DNA of 64,000 nucleotides from an uncultured Rhodospirillaceae bacterium (GTDB taxonomy: Bacteria > Pseudomonadota > Alphaproteobacteria > Rhodospirillales > Magnetospirillaceae): positions 1-64,000 of the forward strand of contig CAIUSV010000048.1 of NCBI GenBank assembly GCA_903901915.1. Direction: 5' to 3'. Made by a program: the position numbers and the translations under genes. Under the pieces are notes generated by a model. It was given only the letters and a program-made list of their open reading frames with translations, did not search any database and had not been told where the DNA came from. Of the stretch, positions 37,614 to 49,108 are shown one piece after another. The number at the start of each line of letters is the position of its first letter. Within the stretch, counting starts at the first letter, position 1.

Positions 37614-37812
37614 AACTCCGGCTCCCTTTCACTTCGTCCCCCGCCAGAAACAACACACAAACACATTTACCGGCGGGAATTCACGGTCGGTTCATGGTCG
37701 CAAAGTTGGGGGGTGGGAGCAAGAGACGTTACCCGCCACCGTACCAAACCCGGGCGACGCCCATGCCCCTTCCGCCAACGGCGGAAGAGGTCTCCGCCCG
37801 CTTTCGCACAAA

Positions 37813-37847
37813 GAAAAACCCCCGCCAGTTTCCTGACGGGGGCCTTC
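37813..37847 (-). terminator. Rho-independent terminator of glnA
   Basis: Minus strand CCCCCGTCAG-gaaa-CTGGCGGGGGTTTTTC. Confidence 0.85.
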
Positions 37848-37920
37848 TTGACTGGTCCACCGAGCTGCCCCACCATGCCGCTGTCTGGGCCGGTGAAGAG
37901 CGCGGAAACCCTTATTCGGA

Positions 37921-39333
37921 TTAAACCGAATAATACATCTGGAACTCGACCGGATGCGGGGTGTGCTCGAAGCGATAGACTTCCTCGTACTTGAGCTCGA
38001 TGTAGCTCTCGATGAACTCCTTCGAGAACACATCGCCCTTGCACAGGAAGTCATGGTCGGCCCGCAGGTTTTCCAGGGCTTCGCGCAGCGAACCGCAGAC
38101 GGTCGGGATGTTCTTCAGTTCCTCGGGCGGCAGGTCGTAGAGGTTCTTGTCCGCCGGCTCGCCGGGATGGATCTTGTTGGCGATGCCGTCGAGACCGGCC
38201 ATCAGCATGGCGGCGAACGCCAGATACGGGTTCGAGCCCGGATCGGGGAAGCGAACCTCGACGCGCTTGCCCTTCGGGCTGGCGGCGAAGGGGATACGGC
38301 AGGACGCCGACCGGTTGCGGGCGGAATAGGCCAGCAGCACCGGAGCCTCGAAGCCGGGGATCAGGCGCTTGTAGCTGTTGGTCAGCGAGTTGGTGAACGC
38401 GTTGATCGCCTTGGCGTGCTTGATGATACCACCGATGTAGTACAGCGCGGTGTCGCTGAGATCGGCATAGCCCGAACCGGCGAACAGCGGCTTGCCCGCC
38501 TTCCAGATCGACTGGTGAACGTGCATGCCCGACCCGTTGTCGCCATAGATCGGCTTCGGCATGAAGGTGGCCGACTTGCCGTAGGAGGCGGCGACGTTGT
38601 GGACGACGTACTTGTAGATCTGGATCCAGTCGGCCGCCTGCACCATCGGGCCGAATTTGCAGCCCAGCTCGGACTGGCTGGGAGCGACCTCGTGGTGGTG
38701 CTTCTCGATGGGCAGGCCCATCTCGCCCATCACGGTCAGCATCTCGGCGCGCATATCGACCTGGCTGTCCACCGGCGGAACCGGGAAATAGCCGCCCTTG
38801 ACGCCGGGACGATGGCCGAGGTTGCCCTCGGGGAAATCCTTGGCGGTGACATAGGGGCCTTCCTCGGAGTCGAGGCGATACATGGCGGTGTTCATGCCGA
38901 CTTCGTACTTGACGTCGTCGAACACGAAGAACTCGGCCTCGGGACCGAAATAGGTGGTGTCGCCCACGCCCGACGACTTGACGTACGCCTCGGCGCGCTT
39001 GGCGATGGAGCGGGGATCGCGGTCGTAGAGCTGGCCGGTGGCGGGCTCGACGATGTCACAGAACAGGATCAGCTGGGTCTGGGCCGCGAACGGGTCCAGC
39101 ACGGCGCTGGACAGGTCGGGTTGCAGGATCATGTCCGACTCGTTGATGCTCTTCCAGCCGGCGATCGACGACCCGTCGAAATAGACACCCTCGGTCAGCA
39201 GATCCTCGTCGATGGTCGAGACATGCTGCGCGGTGTGCTGCCACTTGCCGCGGGGATCGGTGAAACGGAAATCGACGTACTTGACGTCGTTTTCCTTGAT
39301 CAGATCAAGGACCTTCTTGACTGCGTCGGACAT
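37921..39333 (-). CDS. glnA: Glutamine synthetase type I
   Basis: [78 protein letters not shown]; adenylylation-type NLYDLPPEE. Confidence 0.97.
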   Translation of the reverse strand: MSDAVKKVLDLIKENDVKYVDFRFTDPRGKWQHTAQHVSTIDEDLLTEGVYFDGSSIAGWKSINESDMILQPDLSSAVLDPFAAQTQLILFCDIVEPATGQLYDRDPRSIAKRAEAYVKSSGVGDTTYFGPEAEFFVFDDVKYEVGMNTAMYRLDSEEGPYVTAKDFPEGNLGHRPGVKGGYFPVPPVDSQVDMRAEMLTVMGEMGLPIEKHHHEVAPSQSELGCKFGPMVQAADWIQIYKYVVHNVAASYGKSATFMPKPIYGDNGSGMHVHQSIWKAGKPLFAGSGYADLSDTALYYIGGIIKHAKAINAFTNSLTNSYKRLIPGFEAPVLLAYSARNRSASCRIPFAASPKGKRVEVRFPDPGSNPYLAFAAMLMAGLDGIANKIHPGEPADKNLYDLPPEELKNIPTVCGSLREALENLRADHDFLCKGDVFSKEFIESYIELKYEEVYRFEHTPHPVEFQMYYSV

Positions 39334-39434
39334 GGTCAAATTCCTGACAGTTGTGAGAGATATTGGAGAAACCCGCAAAACACCCCCCGCTGCGGCACCG
39401 CAGGCGCGGTCCCCTCCCCGGGGGGGCTCAAGGA

Positions 39435-39809
<375 letters not shown>

Positions 39810-39828
39810 TCAAAACCGCGACTCATTT

Positions 39829-39844
39829 AGCACGCCTCGTGCCA
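39829..39844 (-). promoter_or_regulatory. sigma54 promoter of glnBA
   Basis: Minus strand TGGCACGAGGCGTGCT, GG-N10-GC. Confidence 0.7.
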
Positions 39845-40040
39845 CTTCGGCCACCCGGAAAAGAGCGGAAATCCACACAAATCCGCCCCCGATCGTGCCC
39901 GAATTTCAGGCAATCGGGCCTAAATCTTGGGCAGCGCCGCCGACGAACCGGGGGGTGCACCGTCGCCATTTCCTGTTGCCAGCGGGGGATTCACCTGGAA
40001 CCATAGGCACCGCGCCAACCCGCATTGTTTCGGAGGGTTC

Positions 40041-42068
40041 ATGACCGCCAAGTCGCCTGCGCCACCGCGAGCCGCCGCCCTCGTCGGGCCTTTCGCCAGC
40101 GGCAAGACCAGCCTGCTCGAGGCCCTGCTGTTCGCCTGCGGCGCCATTCCCCGCCAAGGCCGCATCAAGGATGGCAACACCGTCGGCGATTCCAGCCCCG
40201 AGGCCCGCGCCCGGCTGATGAGCGTCGAACCCAACATCGCCTCCGCCGAATATCTGGGCGAAGCGTGGACCTTCATCGACTGCCCCGGCTCGGTGGAATT
40301 CCGCCAGGACTCGTTCAACGCCCTGATGGCGGTGGACGTGGCGGTAGTGGTGTGCGAACCCGATCCCGCCCGCGCGGTGATGGTGGCGCCGGTGCTGAAG
40401 TTCCTCGATGAGCGCAAGATTCCCCACCTGCTGTTCATCAACAAGATCGACACCGCCGGCACCCGCCTGCGCGAGACCCTGGAGGCGTTGCAGGCGGTAT
40501 CGGACCGGCCGTTGATCCTGCGCGAAATCCCCATCCGCGAAGGCGACGCCGTCACCGGCTATGTCGATCTGGTCAGCGAGCGCGCCTGGAAATACCGGCC
40601 CGGCCAGAGTTCGGCCATGATCAAGATCCCCGACGCCCTCAGGGGCGAGGAGGGACAGGCCCGCCAGGAGCTGTTGGAGCATCTCGCCGATTTCGACGAC
40701 CGCTTGATGGAGGAACTGCTGGAGGACATCCAGCCCCCCACCGACGAGGTCTATCAGGATCTCGGCCGCGATCTCGCCAGCGACCTGATCGTACCGGTAT
40801 TCTTCGGGTCGGCCGAGAACGACGGCGGTATCCACCGCCTGCTCAAGGCGCTGCGCCACGAAGGCCCCGCCCCCGCCGCCACCGCCGCCCGCCTGGGCAT
40901 CGCCGCGAGCGGGGCGCCGTTGGCACAGGTGTTCAAGACCGTGCATGCCGCCCACACCGGCAAACTCAGCTTCGCCCGCGTCTGGCGCGGCGAATTCGCC
41001 GACAACCAAAGCATCGACGGCAACCGCATCGGCGGCATCTACACCATGACCGCCGGCACCGCCACCAAGGTGGCCAAGGCCGGTCCGGGCGATGTGGCGG
41101 CGTTCGGCCGCCTTGACCCCATCCATACCGGCGACGTCATGGGAACGGCCGACGCCGGCATGGCGGCGTGGCCGGCGCGATTGACGCCATTGTTCGCCTT
41201 CGCCCTGACGGCGGAGAAGAAGGGCGACGACGTCAAGCTGGCCGGAGCTTTGGCCAAGCTCTCGGAAGAGGACCCGTCACTGACCCTCGACCACAGTGAA
41301 TTCGGCGAACTGGTGCTGCGCGGCCAGGGTGAAATCCACCTTCAGGTCGCCATCGAGCGCCTGAAAAGCCGGTTCAACATGCAAGTGACCACCGCCAAGC
41401 CCACCGTCCCCTACAAGGAGACCATCCGCAAGGCGATCTCGGTGCATGGCCGCCACAAGAAGCAGTCGGGCGGCCACGGCCAGTTCGGCGACGTCCACCT
41501 GGACATTGCGCCGCAGCCGCGCGGCACCGGCTTCCAGTTCGTCGACAAGGTGGTGGGCGGCGTGGTGCCGCGCCAATACATCCCGGCGGTCGAGGAGGGC
41601 GTCGTCGACTTCCTGCGACAGGGACCGTTCGGCTTTCCGGTGGTCGATCTGGCGGTGACGCTGACCCAGGGCAGCTACCACACGGTGGACAGCTCGGACA
41701 TGGCGTTCAAGACCGCCGCCCGCATCGCCATGAGCGAGGGCATGCCGCAATGCGACCCGGTATTGCTGGAACCGATCCTGCTGGTGGAAATCTCGGTGCC
41801 CAGCGACTGCACCGCCAAGGCGCAACGTATCGTCTCGGGGCGGCGGGGCCAGATCCTCGGCTATGACGCCAAGGAAGGCTGGCGCGGCTGGGACGCCGTC
41901 AACGCCTATCTGCCCCAGGCCGAGATGGACGACCTTATCGTCGAGCTGCGCTCGCTGACCATGGGCGTCGGCACCTTCTCGTGGACCTTCGACCACCTTC
42001 AGGAGATTTCCGGCCGGGTGGCCGAGAAGGTGGTGGAGATGCGCAAGGAGACGCTTGCCGGCGACTGA
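40041..42068 (+). CDS. Elongation factor G-like protein (EF-G paralog)
   Basis: GPFASGKTSLLEALLF P-loop, FIDCPGSVEF, NKIDTAG, KRxQ-like SGGHGQFGDVHLDI, domain IV/V EF-G features. Confidence 0.88.
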   Translation: MTAKSPAPPRAAALVGPFASGKTSLLEALLFACGAIPRQGRIKDGNTVGDSSPEARARLMSVEPNIASAEYLGEAWTFIDCPGSVEFRQDSFNALMAVDVAVVVCEPDPARAVMVAPVLKFLDERKIPHLLFINKIDTAGTRLRETLEALQAVSDRPLILREIPIREGDAVTGYVDLVSERAWKYRPGQSSAMIKIPDALRGEEGQARQELLEHLADFDDRLMEELLEDIQPPTDEVYQDLGRDLASDLIVPVFFGSAENDGGIHRLLKALRHEGPAPAATAARLGIAASGAPLAQVFKTVHAAHTGKLSFARVWRGEFADNQSIDGNRIGGIYTMTAGTATKVAKAGPGDVAAFGRLDPIHTGDVMGTADAGMAAWPARLTPLFAFALTAEKKGDDVKLAGALAKLSEEDPSLTLDHSEFGELVLRGQGEIHLQVAIERLKSRFNMQVTTAKPTVPYKETIRKAISVHGRHKKQSGGHGQFGDVHLDIAPQPRGTGFQFVDKVVGGVVPRQYIPAVEEGVVDFLRQGPFGFPVVDLAVTLTQGSYHTVDSSDMAFKTAARIAMSEGMPQCDPVLLEPILLVEISVPSDCTAKAQRIVSGRRGQILGYDAKEGWRGWDAVNAYLPQAEMDDLIVELRSLTMGVGTFSWTFDHLQEISGRVAEKVVEMRKETLAGD

Positions 42069-42095
42069 CGCCCGGCCTTGTTCCCGCTCCAACCA

Positions 42096-42126
42096 GGGCG
42101 CGCCCGACACGGCGCGCCCCTTTTTT
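42096..42126 (+). terminator. Rho-independent terminator after EF-G paralog
   Basis: GGGCGCGCC-cgacac-GGCGCGCCC then TTTTTT. Confidence 0.85.
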
Positions 42127-42281
42127 GTCCATTTCGCATCGCACAATATTTCAGCACAGGCTCGGCACTGCTTATTTTAATTGCACATTCCGGTATATTT
42201 TCCAGCCTCGCTCGATTATGATTTCAACAAAATGTCATTTATATCGGCGGCACAATCGCCTGATCGAGCCGGGAGGCTGCG

Positions 42282-43967
42282 ATGTTATCGACTATTCATT
42301 CAAAGTTGATCGCTTTGATGTTTGTAACAATAGCAACAATTTTAGGAATTATCTCTCTTTGGTGGTTCGCCTTCAACACCCTGAAGGTCAACGGACCGGT
42401 ATACGCCAGCATCGTCCTGGTCAAGGATCTGGTCGCCGACATCCTGCCGCCGCCGGAATACATCCTGGAATCCTATCTGGTGGCGGCCAAGGCGCTGGAT
42501 GCCGACGCGTCCGAGGCCGCCGCCGTTACCGACAAGATGGGCCAGTTGAAGAAGGACTATTTCGACCGCCACAAGTTCTGGTCCGCCGCCGAACTGCCGG
42601 GATCGGTCGCCGATGGCCTGCTGGTAAGGTCCTACGCCCCGGCGCTCAGGTTCTACGAAATCTCCGACAACGCCTTCCTGCCCGCGTTGTCACGAGGCGA
42701 CCATGACGCCGCCCGCGCCGCCTTCAAGGACATGACCGGAGCCTACGAACTGCACCGCGCCGCCATCGACGAGGTGGTGACCGCCTCGGACAAGTTGAGC
42801 AAGGATACCGAGGCCGCCGCCTCCGATAGCGAGAGTTCCTACAAACTGCTGGTCATCAGCGTGTCGCTGGCCCTGACGGCCGCCATCATCGTCGTGCTGC
42901 TGCTGATCCAACGAGCCATCACCGCTCCGGTGGACAACATCATCGCGGTGATGCGGCGGTTGGCGGAAGGCGACGTCACCGTCGACATCACCGGCGCCAC
43001 CCGCCGAGATGAGGTCGGCGACATCGCTCGGACCGTCATGGTGTTCCGCCAGAACGCCATCGACAAGGCCCGCGGCGAGGCGGAAGCGTCCGAAGCCAAA
43101 GTTCAGGCGCAACAGCGCCATAAGACCAACATGCACCGTCTGGCCGGCGAATTTGAATCCAATGTCGGCCGGGTGGTCGGCAATGTCGCCGGCGCTTCCA
43201 ACGAACTGGAGGGCACGGCCCAGACTATGTCGACCCTGGCCATCCAGGTCACCGCCCAGGCCAGCGCCGTCGCCGCGGCGTCGGAGCAGGCCGCCGCCAA
43301 CGTCCAGACCGTCGCCGCCGCCACCGAGGAACTGTCTAGTTCAGTATCGGAAATCGGCCGCCAAGTCAGCGAGTCAGCCACCATAGCCCGCAGTGCCGTC
43401 GAGGAGGCGGCCCAAACCGATGCCATCGTGCGCGGACTGGCCGATGCGGCGGGCCGCATCGGTGTGGTGGTGCAACTGATCAATGACATCGCCAGCCAGA
43501 CCAACCTGCTGGCACTCAACGCCACCATCGAGGCGGCGCGGGCCGGCGACGCCGGCAAGGGCTTCGCCGTCGTCGCCAACGAGGTGAAGACCCTGGCCAA
43601 CCAGACCGCCAAGGCCACCGACGAAATCGCCACGCAAATCAGCACGGTGCAGTCCGAAACATCGAGGGCCGCCGAGGCCATCCGCCACGTCAGCGCCACC
43701 ATCGGCCGCATCGACGAAATATCGTCCGCCATCGCCACTGCGGTGGAACAACAGGGCGCGGCGACCCGGGAAATCGCCCGCAACGTCGAGGAGGCCGCTC
43801 GCGGCACCCAGGAGGTCACCGGCAACATCGCCAGCGTCACCCAGGCCGCCACCGAGACCGGCGGCGCTTCCGCCTCGGTGCTGGACGCCGCGCGCAGGTT
43901 GTCGGAGGAATCCGCGGCGCTGAATCAAAGAGTGGGCGATTTCGTCGGCATGGTCCGCGCCGGCTGA
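42282..43967 (+). CDS. Methyl-accepting chemotaxis protein
   Basis: TM segments, [47 protein letters not shown]. Confidence 0.95.
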   Translation: MLSTIHSKLIALMFVTIATILGIISLWWFAFNTLKVNGPVYASIVLVKDLVADILPPPEYILESYLVAAKALDADASEAAAVTDKMGQLKKDYFDRHKFWSAAELPGSVADGLLVRSYAPALRFYEISDNAFLPALSRGDHDAARAAFKDMTGAYELHRAAIDEVVTASDKLSKDTEAAASDSESSYKLLVISVSLALTAAIIVVLLLIQRAITAPVDNIIAVMRRLAEGDVTVDITGATRRDEVGDIARTVMVFRQNAIDKARGEAEASEAKVQAQQRHKTNMHRLAGEFESNVGRVVGNVAGASNELEGTAQTMSTLAIQVTAQASAVAAASEQAAANVQTVAAATEELSSSVSEIGRQVSESATIARSAVEEAAQTDAIVRGLADAAGRIGVVVQLINDIASQTNLLALNATIEAARAGDAGKGFAVVANEVKTLANQTAKATDEIATQISTVQSETSRAAEAIRHVSATIGRIDEISSAIATAVEQQGAATREIARNVEEAARGTQEVTGNIASVTQAATETGGASASVLDAARRLSEESAALNQRVGDFVGMVRAG

Positions 43968-43970
43968 ACC

Positions 43971-44402
43971 CTACCGCTCCAGCCGCTGGCGAATATCCGC
44001 CTCGCATCGCATCAGCCACGCCAGCTTCCTCAGCCGGGCACTCTGCTGCGCCGCTTCCCGGCGTTCGCGCTCGGCGGCATCGTCGACCCGCGACTGCTCG
44101 CGCGAGAGGCGCATCATGCGATCCTCAAGCACCGATGATTCGCGGGATTCGCGCTCCATCTCGGCCTCGATGCGGGCACGGCGGGCCGGCTGGATCAGCA
44201 GGTAGTCACGCTCGGCCACCGCCGCATCCAGTTGACGCCGCCAGAAGGTGTCGGGATAGAGAACGGCGCTGAAGGCGGTAGGGCCGCCATTGGGCCGGCA
44301 TTCCTCGTCGAACGCCACCTTGTCGGGCGGCAACGTCGCCCAGGCCAGAACCGCCACCCCACCGGCGACCAGCAGCAGGTCGCGTAGTCGAAAGGTCGCC
44401 AT
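43971..44402 (-). CDS. Hypothetical membrane-anchored coiled-coil protein
   Basis: LLLVAGGVAVLAWATL TM followed by E/R-rich helix; cysteine in C-terminal segment. Confidence 0.55.
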   Translation of the reverse strand: MATFRLRDLLLVAGGVAVLAWATLPPDKVAFDEECRPNGGPTAFSAVLYPDTFWRRQLDAAVAERDYLLIQPARRARIEAEMERESRESSVLEDRMMRLSREQSRVDDAAERERREAAQQSARLRKLAWLMRCEADIRQRLER

Positions 44403-44528
44403 GGCGCCGCCTTTCCAACAGCCCTCGTCACCGCACCACAGTACGGTGAACCGGCGGCGATGACAAATGCCGGAGGCAGGCAGGGGGAATGCGCGGAAAG
44501 GGGAGGAGAACGGCCGAAAGGAAAAGGA

Positions 44529-44660
44529 TCAGGCCTTGTCGAATTCGCGCTCCATGCGCACCGCATGACGCCAGGCGCTGATCGAAATGCCGGCGCCGAC
44601 CAGGGCCAGAACGCCCACGGCGGACAACACCACATCAATGGTCGAAACGAACATCGTCAT
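44529..44660 (-). CDS. Putative 43-aa single-pass membrane protein
   Basis: MTMFVSTIDVVLSAVGVLALVGAGISISAWRHAVRMEREFDKA preceded by GAGGAG. Confidence 0.45.
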   Translation of the reverse strand: MTMFVSTIDVVLSAVGVLALVGAGISISAWRHAVRMEREFDKA

Positions 44661-44808
44661 CTCCTCGACCCGACCGGAAAACCATGGCGCGGGGTTTCGC
44701 GAATGATCGCGTGGCACCCGTTTACACTTCATTTCGCAGATGCGAAATAGTGCGAAAGGCCGGTATGCGCCAAGCACATGGCTGGGAGATGAGAAGTAGA
44801 AAAAAGAG

Positions 44809-47325
44809 TTACAGTCGCCACGAGCCGCGTTGGCGCACCAGGGCGGCGAACTCGGCGGCGGGCACCGCCCGGCTGAACAGATAGCCCTGGGCCTCGTCAA
44901 CCTCGTGCGCCTTGAGAAAGTCAAGCTGTTCACGGGTTTCCACGCCCTCGACGTTGACCCGGGTGCCAAGCGAGTGCCCCAGTCTGACGATGGCCTCGAC
45001 CACCGCGGCATTATCCGGGTGGAGACCGATATCGACCACGAACGAGCGATCGATTTTCAGCTTATCCACGGGAAAGCGCTTCAGATAGTTCAGCGACGAA
45101 TAGCCGGTGCCGAAATCGTCGATGGAAATCAGCACCCCCATGGCGCGCAGGCCCTGCAACACCTCGATGGTGGCATCGACGTTCTGCATGGCGATGCCTT
45201 CGGTGATTTCCAGTTGCAGCATGTCGGGAGCCATGCCGGTCTGGTCCAGGATGTCCCCCACCATGGAAACCAGGCTTTGGGTCTGCTTGAACTGGGCCGG
45301 CGACAGGTTGACGGCGATCTTCACCTGCTCCAGCCCCTCGCGCACCCAGGCGCGACCCTGGAGACAGGCGCGATGCAAAATCCAGCGGCCCAACGGCGCG
45401 ATCAGGTCGGTCCGTTCGATGATGGGAATGAACTCGGCCGGCGGCACCCAGCCGCGGGTGGGATGGCGCCAGCGCAACAGCGCCTCGCAACCGACGATGC
45501 GCCCGGACGCCAGTTCGACCAGCGGCTGATAATGCAGTTCAAGCTGGGGGGTGCCCAGCGCCAGCCGCATGTCGCGTTCGACCACCTTGCGGGCCTGGAC
45601 CTCGGCGTCCATCTCGGCGACGTAGAAGTGATAGTTGTTGCGCCCCTCCGCCTTGGACCGGAACATGGCGAGGTCGGCGTTCTTCAGCAACTGGTCGGCG
45701 TTGGCGGCGTCGCTTGGGTACAGCGTGATCCCGACCGACGTGCTGGTCAGCACCTCATGATCCTCCAGCCCGAACGGATCGGAAATGCTGGTGATGATGG
45801 CCTCCGCCACCCGGGCGGCGCCCTCGGCATCCTCGATGTTGGTCAAGATGACGGCGAACTCGTCACCGCCGAGACGCGCCACCGTGTCGGTCTCGCGCAC
45901 GCAGCGCCCCAGCCGCTTGGCCACCGCCTTCAGCAGCAGGTCGCCGACATGGTGGCCCAGGGTGTCGTTGACGTCCTTGAACTTGTCGAGATCGAGAAAC
46001 AGCAGCGCCAGCTTGCCGGCCGACCGTTTGGTCTGGGCCAGCGCCTGACGCAGCCGTTCCTGGAACAGCACCCGGTTGGGCAATTCGGTCAGCGCGTCGT
46101 GATGGGCGAGATGCTGGATGCGGGCGGCGGCCAGCTTGCGCTCGGTAATGTCGCGCCCCACCAGCACCAGACCGCGACGGCCGCCGTCGGGATTGAACAG
46201 CGGGATCTTCATCATGTCGAAGACCTTGGCGCCGCCATCGCGGGTTTCCAGGGATCTCTCGTAGGTCAGTGGCCGCCGGTCGCTCCAGGCGCGTTCATCG
46301 GTCTCGCGGGTATTGATCAGGAACTCCTGATGGCCGCGCGACACCAGCGCCAGTTCCGGCGCCGTGAGCCCGACGTAATCGACGCCGTGCAAACCGACCA
46401 TGTCGAGGTAGAACTGATTGGCCACCAGCCACCGCCCCTGGCCGTCCTTGAAACAGACCAGATCGGGCAGGGCGTTGATCAGGGTGGCCAGCCACTCCTT
46501 CTGGGTGCGCAGTTCCTCTTCGTTGGCCTTGCGCGCGGTGATGTCGTGGCCGATGGCGACGAACAGGGTCTGCCCGCCGATTTCCATGGACGACAGCGAC
46601 AGTTCCAGCGGGAACAGGGCGCCGCCCTTGCGTCGCCCGGTCACTTCGGTACGGTGGCCCAGGAAAGTCTCGGTCAGGATGGAGCGGCCCGCTCCTCCCA
46701 GTTCGGGGATCAGCGTCGCGATGCTTTTGCCGACGATGGCCGCGGGTTCGTAGCCGAAAATCCGTTCGGCCGAAGGATTATAGGTGCCGATGGCGCCGTC
46801 CGCGCCGAAGGTCACGATGGCATCGGCGGTATTATCGACGATGGCGCGGTTATGCAGTTCCGACAGCCGGTAATTCTCGGCCAGCGCTTCCATGGTGCGC
46901 GCCTGCTGCCGCAAGATGGCTTCGCGTGACGCCATGGCGGTCACGTCGAACACCTGGATCAGGCACGACCGGGCACCATTGGCATCCAACGGCTTGACCA
47001 CGACGATCTGATGCATGGAATCGGGGCGGTCGGGGTTGCGGCCCTCGCGGCGCAAGGGGAACAGCGCCTTGTTGAGCGAGGACGACAACATGGCGGAAAG
47101 GCCGCTGCCCAGCGCTTGCTCCACCGCCTGAGCGACGCGACTGCCGGCCAGATCGGGGAACACCTCGGCCAGGGTGCGCCCTCGCGCCGCGTCGGCATCG
47201 ACCCCCGATGCCTTGCCCATCCAGGCGTTCCACAGCGAGATCCGCCCGCCGTCATCGAACAGGATGATGCCAAGCTCTCCGGCGTCGGTCAGTCCCTGAA
47301 GCAGGCCATCGTCCACCATGCCCAA
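44809..47325 (-). CDS. PAS-GGDEF-EAL diguanylate cyclase/phosphodiesterase
   Basis: PAS repeats; RLGGDEFAVIL (GGDEF); EALLRWRHPTRG, ISIDDFGTGYSSLNYLKRFPVDKLKIDRSFV (EAL). Confidence 0.95.
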   Translation of the reverse strand: MGMVDDGLLQGLTDAGELGIILFDDGGRISLWNAWMGKASGVDADAARGRTLAEVFPDLAGSRVAQAVEQALGSGLSAMLSSSLNKALFPLRREGRNPDRPDSMHQIVVVKPLDANGARSCLIQVFDVTAMASREAILRQQARTMEALAENYRLSELHNRAIVDNTADAIVTFGADGAIGTYNPSAERIFGYEPAAIVGKSIATLIPELGGAGRSILTETFLGHRTEVTGRRKGGALFPLELSLSSMEIGGQTLFVAIGHDITARKANEEELRTQKEWLATLINALPDLVCFKDGQGRWLVANQFYLDMVGLHGVDYVGLTAPELALVSRGHQEFLINTRETDERAWSDRRPLTYERSLETRDGGAKVFDMMKIPLFNPDGGRRGLVLVGRDITERKLAAARIQHLAHHDALTELPNRVLFQERLRQALAQTKRSAGKLALLFLDLDKFKDVNDTLGHHVGDLLLKAVAKRLGRCVRETDTVARLGGDEFAVILTNIEDAEGAARVAEAIITSISDPFGLEDHEVLTSTSVGITLYPSDAANADQLLKNADLAMFRSKAEGRNNYHFYVAEMDAEVQARKVVERDMRLALGTPQLELHYQPLVELASGRIVGCEALLRWRHPTRGWVPPAEFIPIIERTDLIAPLGRWILHRACLQGRAWVREGLEQVKIAVNLSPAQFKQTQSLVSMVGDILDQTGMAPDMLQLEITEGIAMQNVDATIEVLQGLRAMGVLISIDDFGTGYSSLNYLKRFPVDKLKIDRSFVVDIGLHPDNAAVVEAIVRLGHSLGTRVNVEGVETREQLDFLKAHEVDEAQGYLFSRAVPAAEFAALVRQRGSWRL

Positions 47326-47328
47326 TCC

Positions 47329-48051
47329 TCAGCCGATCGCCGCGTGCCCGGCCCGATTGGCAAGCGCCGTCGCGAAGGCCTGTGCCGAGCCGTCGTCCAT
47401 GATCATGACAATGTAGCCCTCCGTCCCGGTGCCGGTCATCGCGAAATCCACCCGCAGGATCATCACCAGATGGGCATCGGCCGGCAGGGCACCAAGAATG
47501 CGGACACCACGGCCACGGCCATAGACCGGTAACGAGCCCTCGATGGTTCCGCCGAGGTTCCGGCTCAGACCGCCCAGACAAGCGTTGAGGACAATGTTGC
47601 CCACCTCCAACAGCGCTTCCTGCTCCAATTCGGTCAGCGAATCCAGCGGCACCGTATCGCGCATCATGGCGCGGACCAGTTCCAGACTGCGCTGTTCGGG
47701 AAAGATCAGCAGGATATCGCCGGAAAAGCCGGTCTCGAAATGCTGACGCACCACCACGGAATCGCCCCGGCCGGTGGCTTCGCCGACGCGTGCCGCCGCC
47801 TGGGCGGGGGACAGGAATTCGACCGGCGCCGATGACAGCGCCACCTCGCCGTCGACCAGCCGCGACAGCGCCACCGCGGCCCGGCCGATGGCAAGCTTCA
47901 GGATTTCGGTTATCACCCCACGCTCGACATCACCGATGGTCGCGGTCATGGCACCCCACGACGGCCGCCGACCGGCTTCGCTGTCCCCCTGGTCGTCGCT
48001 TTCGCCCTCATCGTCCCACTCCGCCCCGACCGCCCGGCCGACGGACATCAT
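47329..48051 (-). CDS. CheC/CheX-like chemotaxis phosphatase family protein
   Basis: EQEALLEVGNIVLNACLGGLSRNLGG (CheC-like ExxxN helix); start uncertain (48051 or 47949). Confidence 0.7.
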   Translation of the reverse strand: MMSVGRAVGAEWDDEGESDDQGDSEAGRRPSWGAMTATIGDVERGVITEILKLAIGRAAVALSRLVDGEVALSSAPVEFLSPAQAAARVGEATGRGDSVVVRQHFETGFSGDILLIFPEQRSLELVRAMMRDTVPLDSLTELEQEALLEVGNIVLNACLGGLSRNLGGTIEGSLPVYGRGRGVRILGALPADAHLVMILRVDFAMTGTGTEGYIVMIMDDGSAQAFATALANRAGHAAIG

Positions 48052-48187
48052 GATCCCGCCGCCCGGCCGCTTCGGCAAGGGCCAAAACGACGGGAGAGCG
48101 ACACGCCCCATTGTCCGCCGTGACAGCCTTTCGCCAGCCTGCTAGGGTATGCACCCCTGCAACGTCGCCGCATCCGAAGGATAGCCG

Positions 48188-49108
48188 TTGACCCGGCCTA
48201 CCGTCATCGCCCTCATCGGGCTCGCCGTCGCCGCCATCGCCGCCCTGCTGGCTCTTCAGCACGAGCGCGAGGAACCTCCGGCGCCCGCCCTGCAGATTCC
48301 GGCGCCGACGCCGGCGACCATCGATGCCCGCGAACCGTCGTTCGATGTCGTGCGCATCGATACCGAGGGCGATTCGGTGATTGCCGGCCGGGCCCAGCCC
48401 GGCGCGGTGGTGTCCATCATCGACGGCGGCAACGAATTGGGTCAGGTCACCGCCGATGCCCGCGGCGAGTGGGTGTTCGTTCCGCCAGTGCCGCTGGCAC
48501 CCGGCGCCCGCGAGCTTCGGCTTCGCGCCGTCAACCCCGACGGCGGCACCGTCGAGTCCGGCGAGCCGGTGGTTCTGGTGGTGCCCGAGCGCGGCAAGGG
48601 ACCGGCGTTGGCCATCAAGCCGGGCCGGGCGGGCGGCAGCAAGCTGCTGCAAGGCCCCGGCGGCGATGCCGGCGGCGCTCTGTCGCTGGATCTGGTCGAG
48701 CACGACGACCAGGGCCGCCTGTTCATCGGCGGCAAGGCTCCGGCGGCGGGCAAGGTATTCCTTTATCTCGACAACCGCTTTATCGGCCGCGCCGACGCCG
48801 ACAGCGACGGCGCATGGCGGGTGGCGGCGGCGACACCGGCCGATGGGCCGCATCTGTTGCGCGCCGACCTGATCGGCGACAAGGGCAAGGTGCTGGCCCG
48901 CGTCGAAGTCCCGTGGACCCCCGGCGAGGCCCTGGTCCGGGGGGCGGCGGCGGTGGTGGTGGCGCCCGGCAATTCACTGTGGCGCATCGCCCGCCGGCTC
49001 TATGGCCACGGAACCGCCTATACCATGATCTACGAGGCCAACCGCGGCCGCATCCGCGACCCCGACCGCATCTATCCCGGCCAGGTGTTCAGCGTCCCCG
49101 CCCGCTGA
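48188..49108 (+). CDS. LysM domain protein with N-terminal membrane anchor
   Basis: C-terminal VAPGNSLWRIARRLYGHGTAYTMIYEANRGRIRDPDRIYPGQVFSVP. Confidence 0.88.
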   Translation: MTRPTVIALIGLAVAAIAALLALQHEREEPPAPALQIPAPTPATIDAREPSFDVVRIDTEGDSVIAGRAQPGAVVSIIDGGNELGQVTADARGEWVFVPPVPLAPGARELRLRAVNPDGGTVESGEPVVLVVPERGKGPALAIKPGRAGGSKLLQGPGGDAGGALSLDLVEHDDQGRLFIGGKAPAAGKVFLYLDNRFIGRADADSDGAWRVAAATPADGPHLLRADLIGDKGKVLARVEVPWTPGEALVRGAAAVVVAPGNSLWRIARRLYGHGTAYTMIYEANRGRIRDPDRIYPGQVFSVPAR

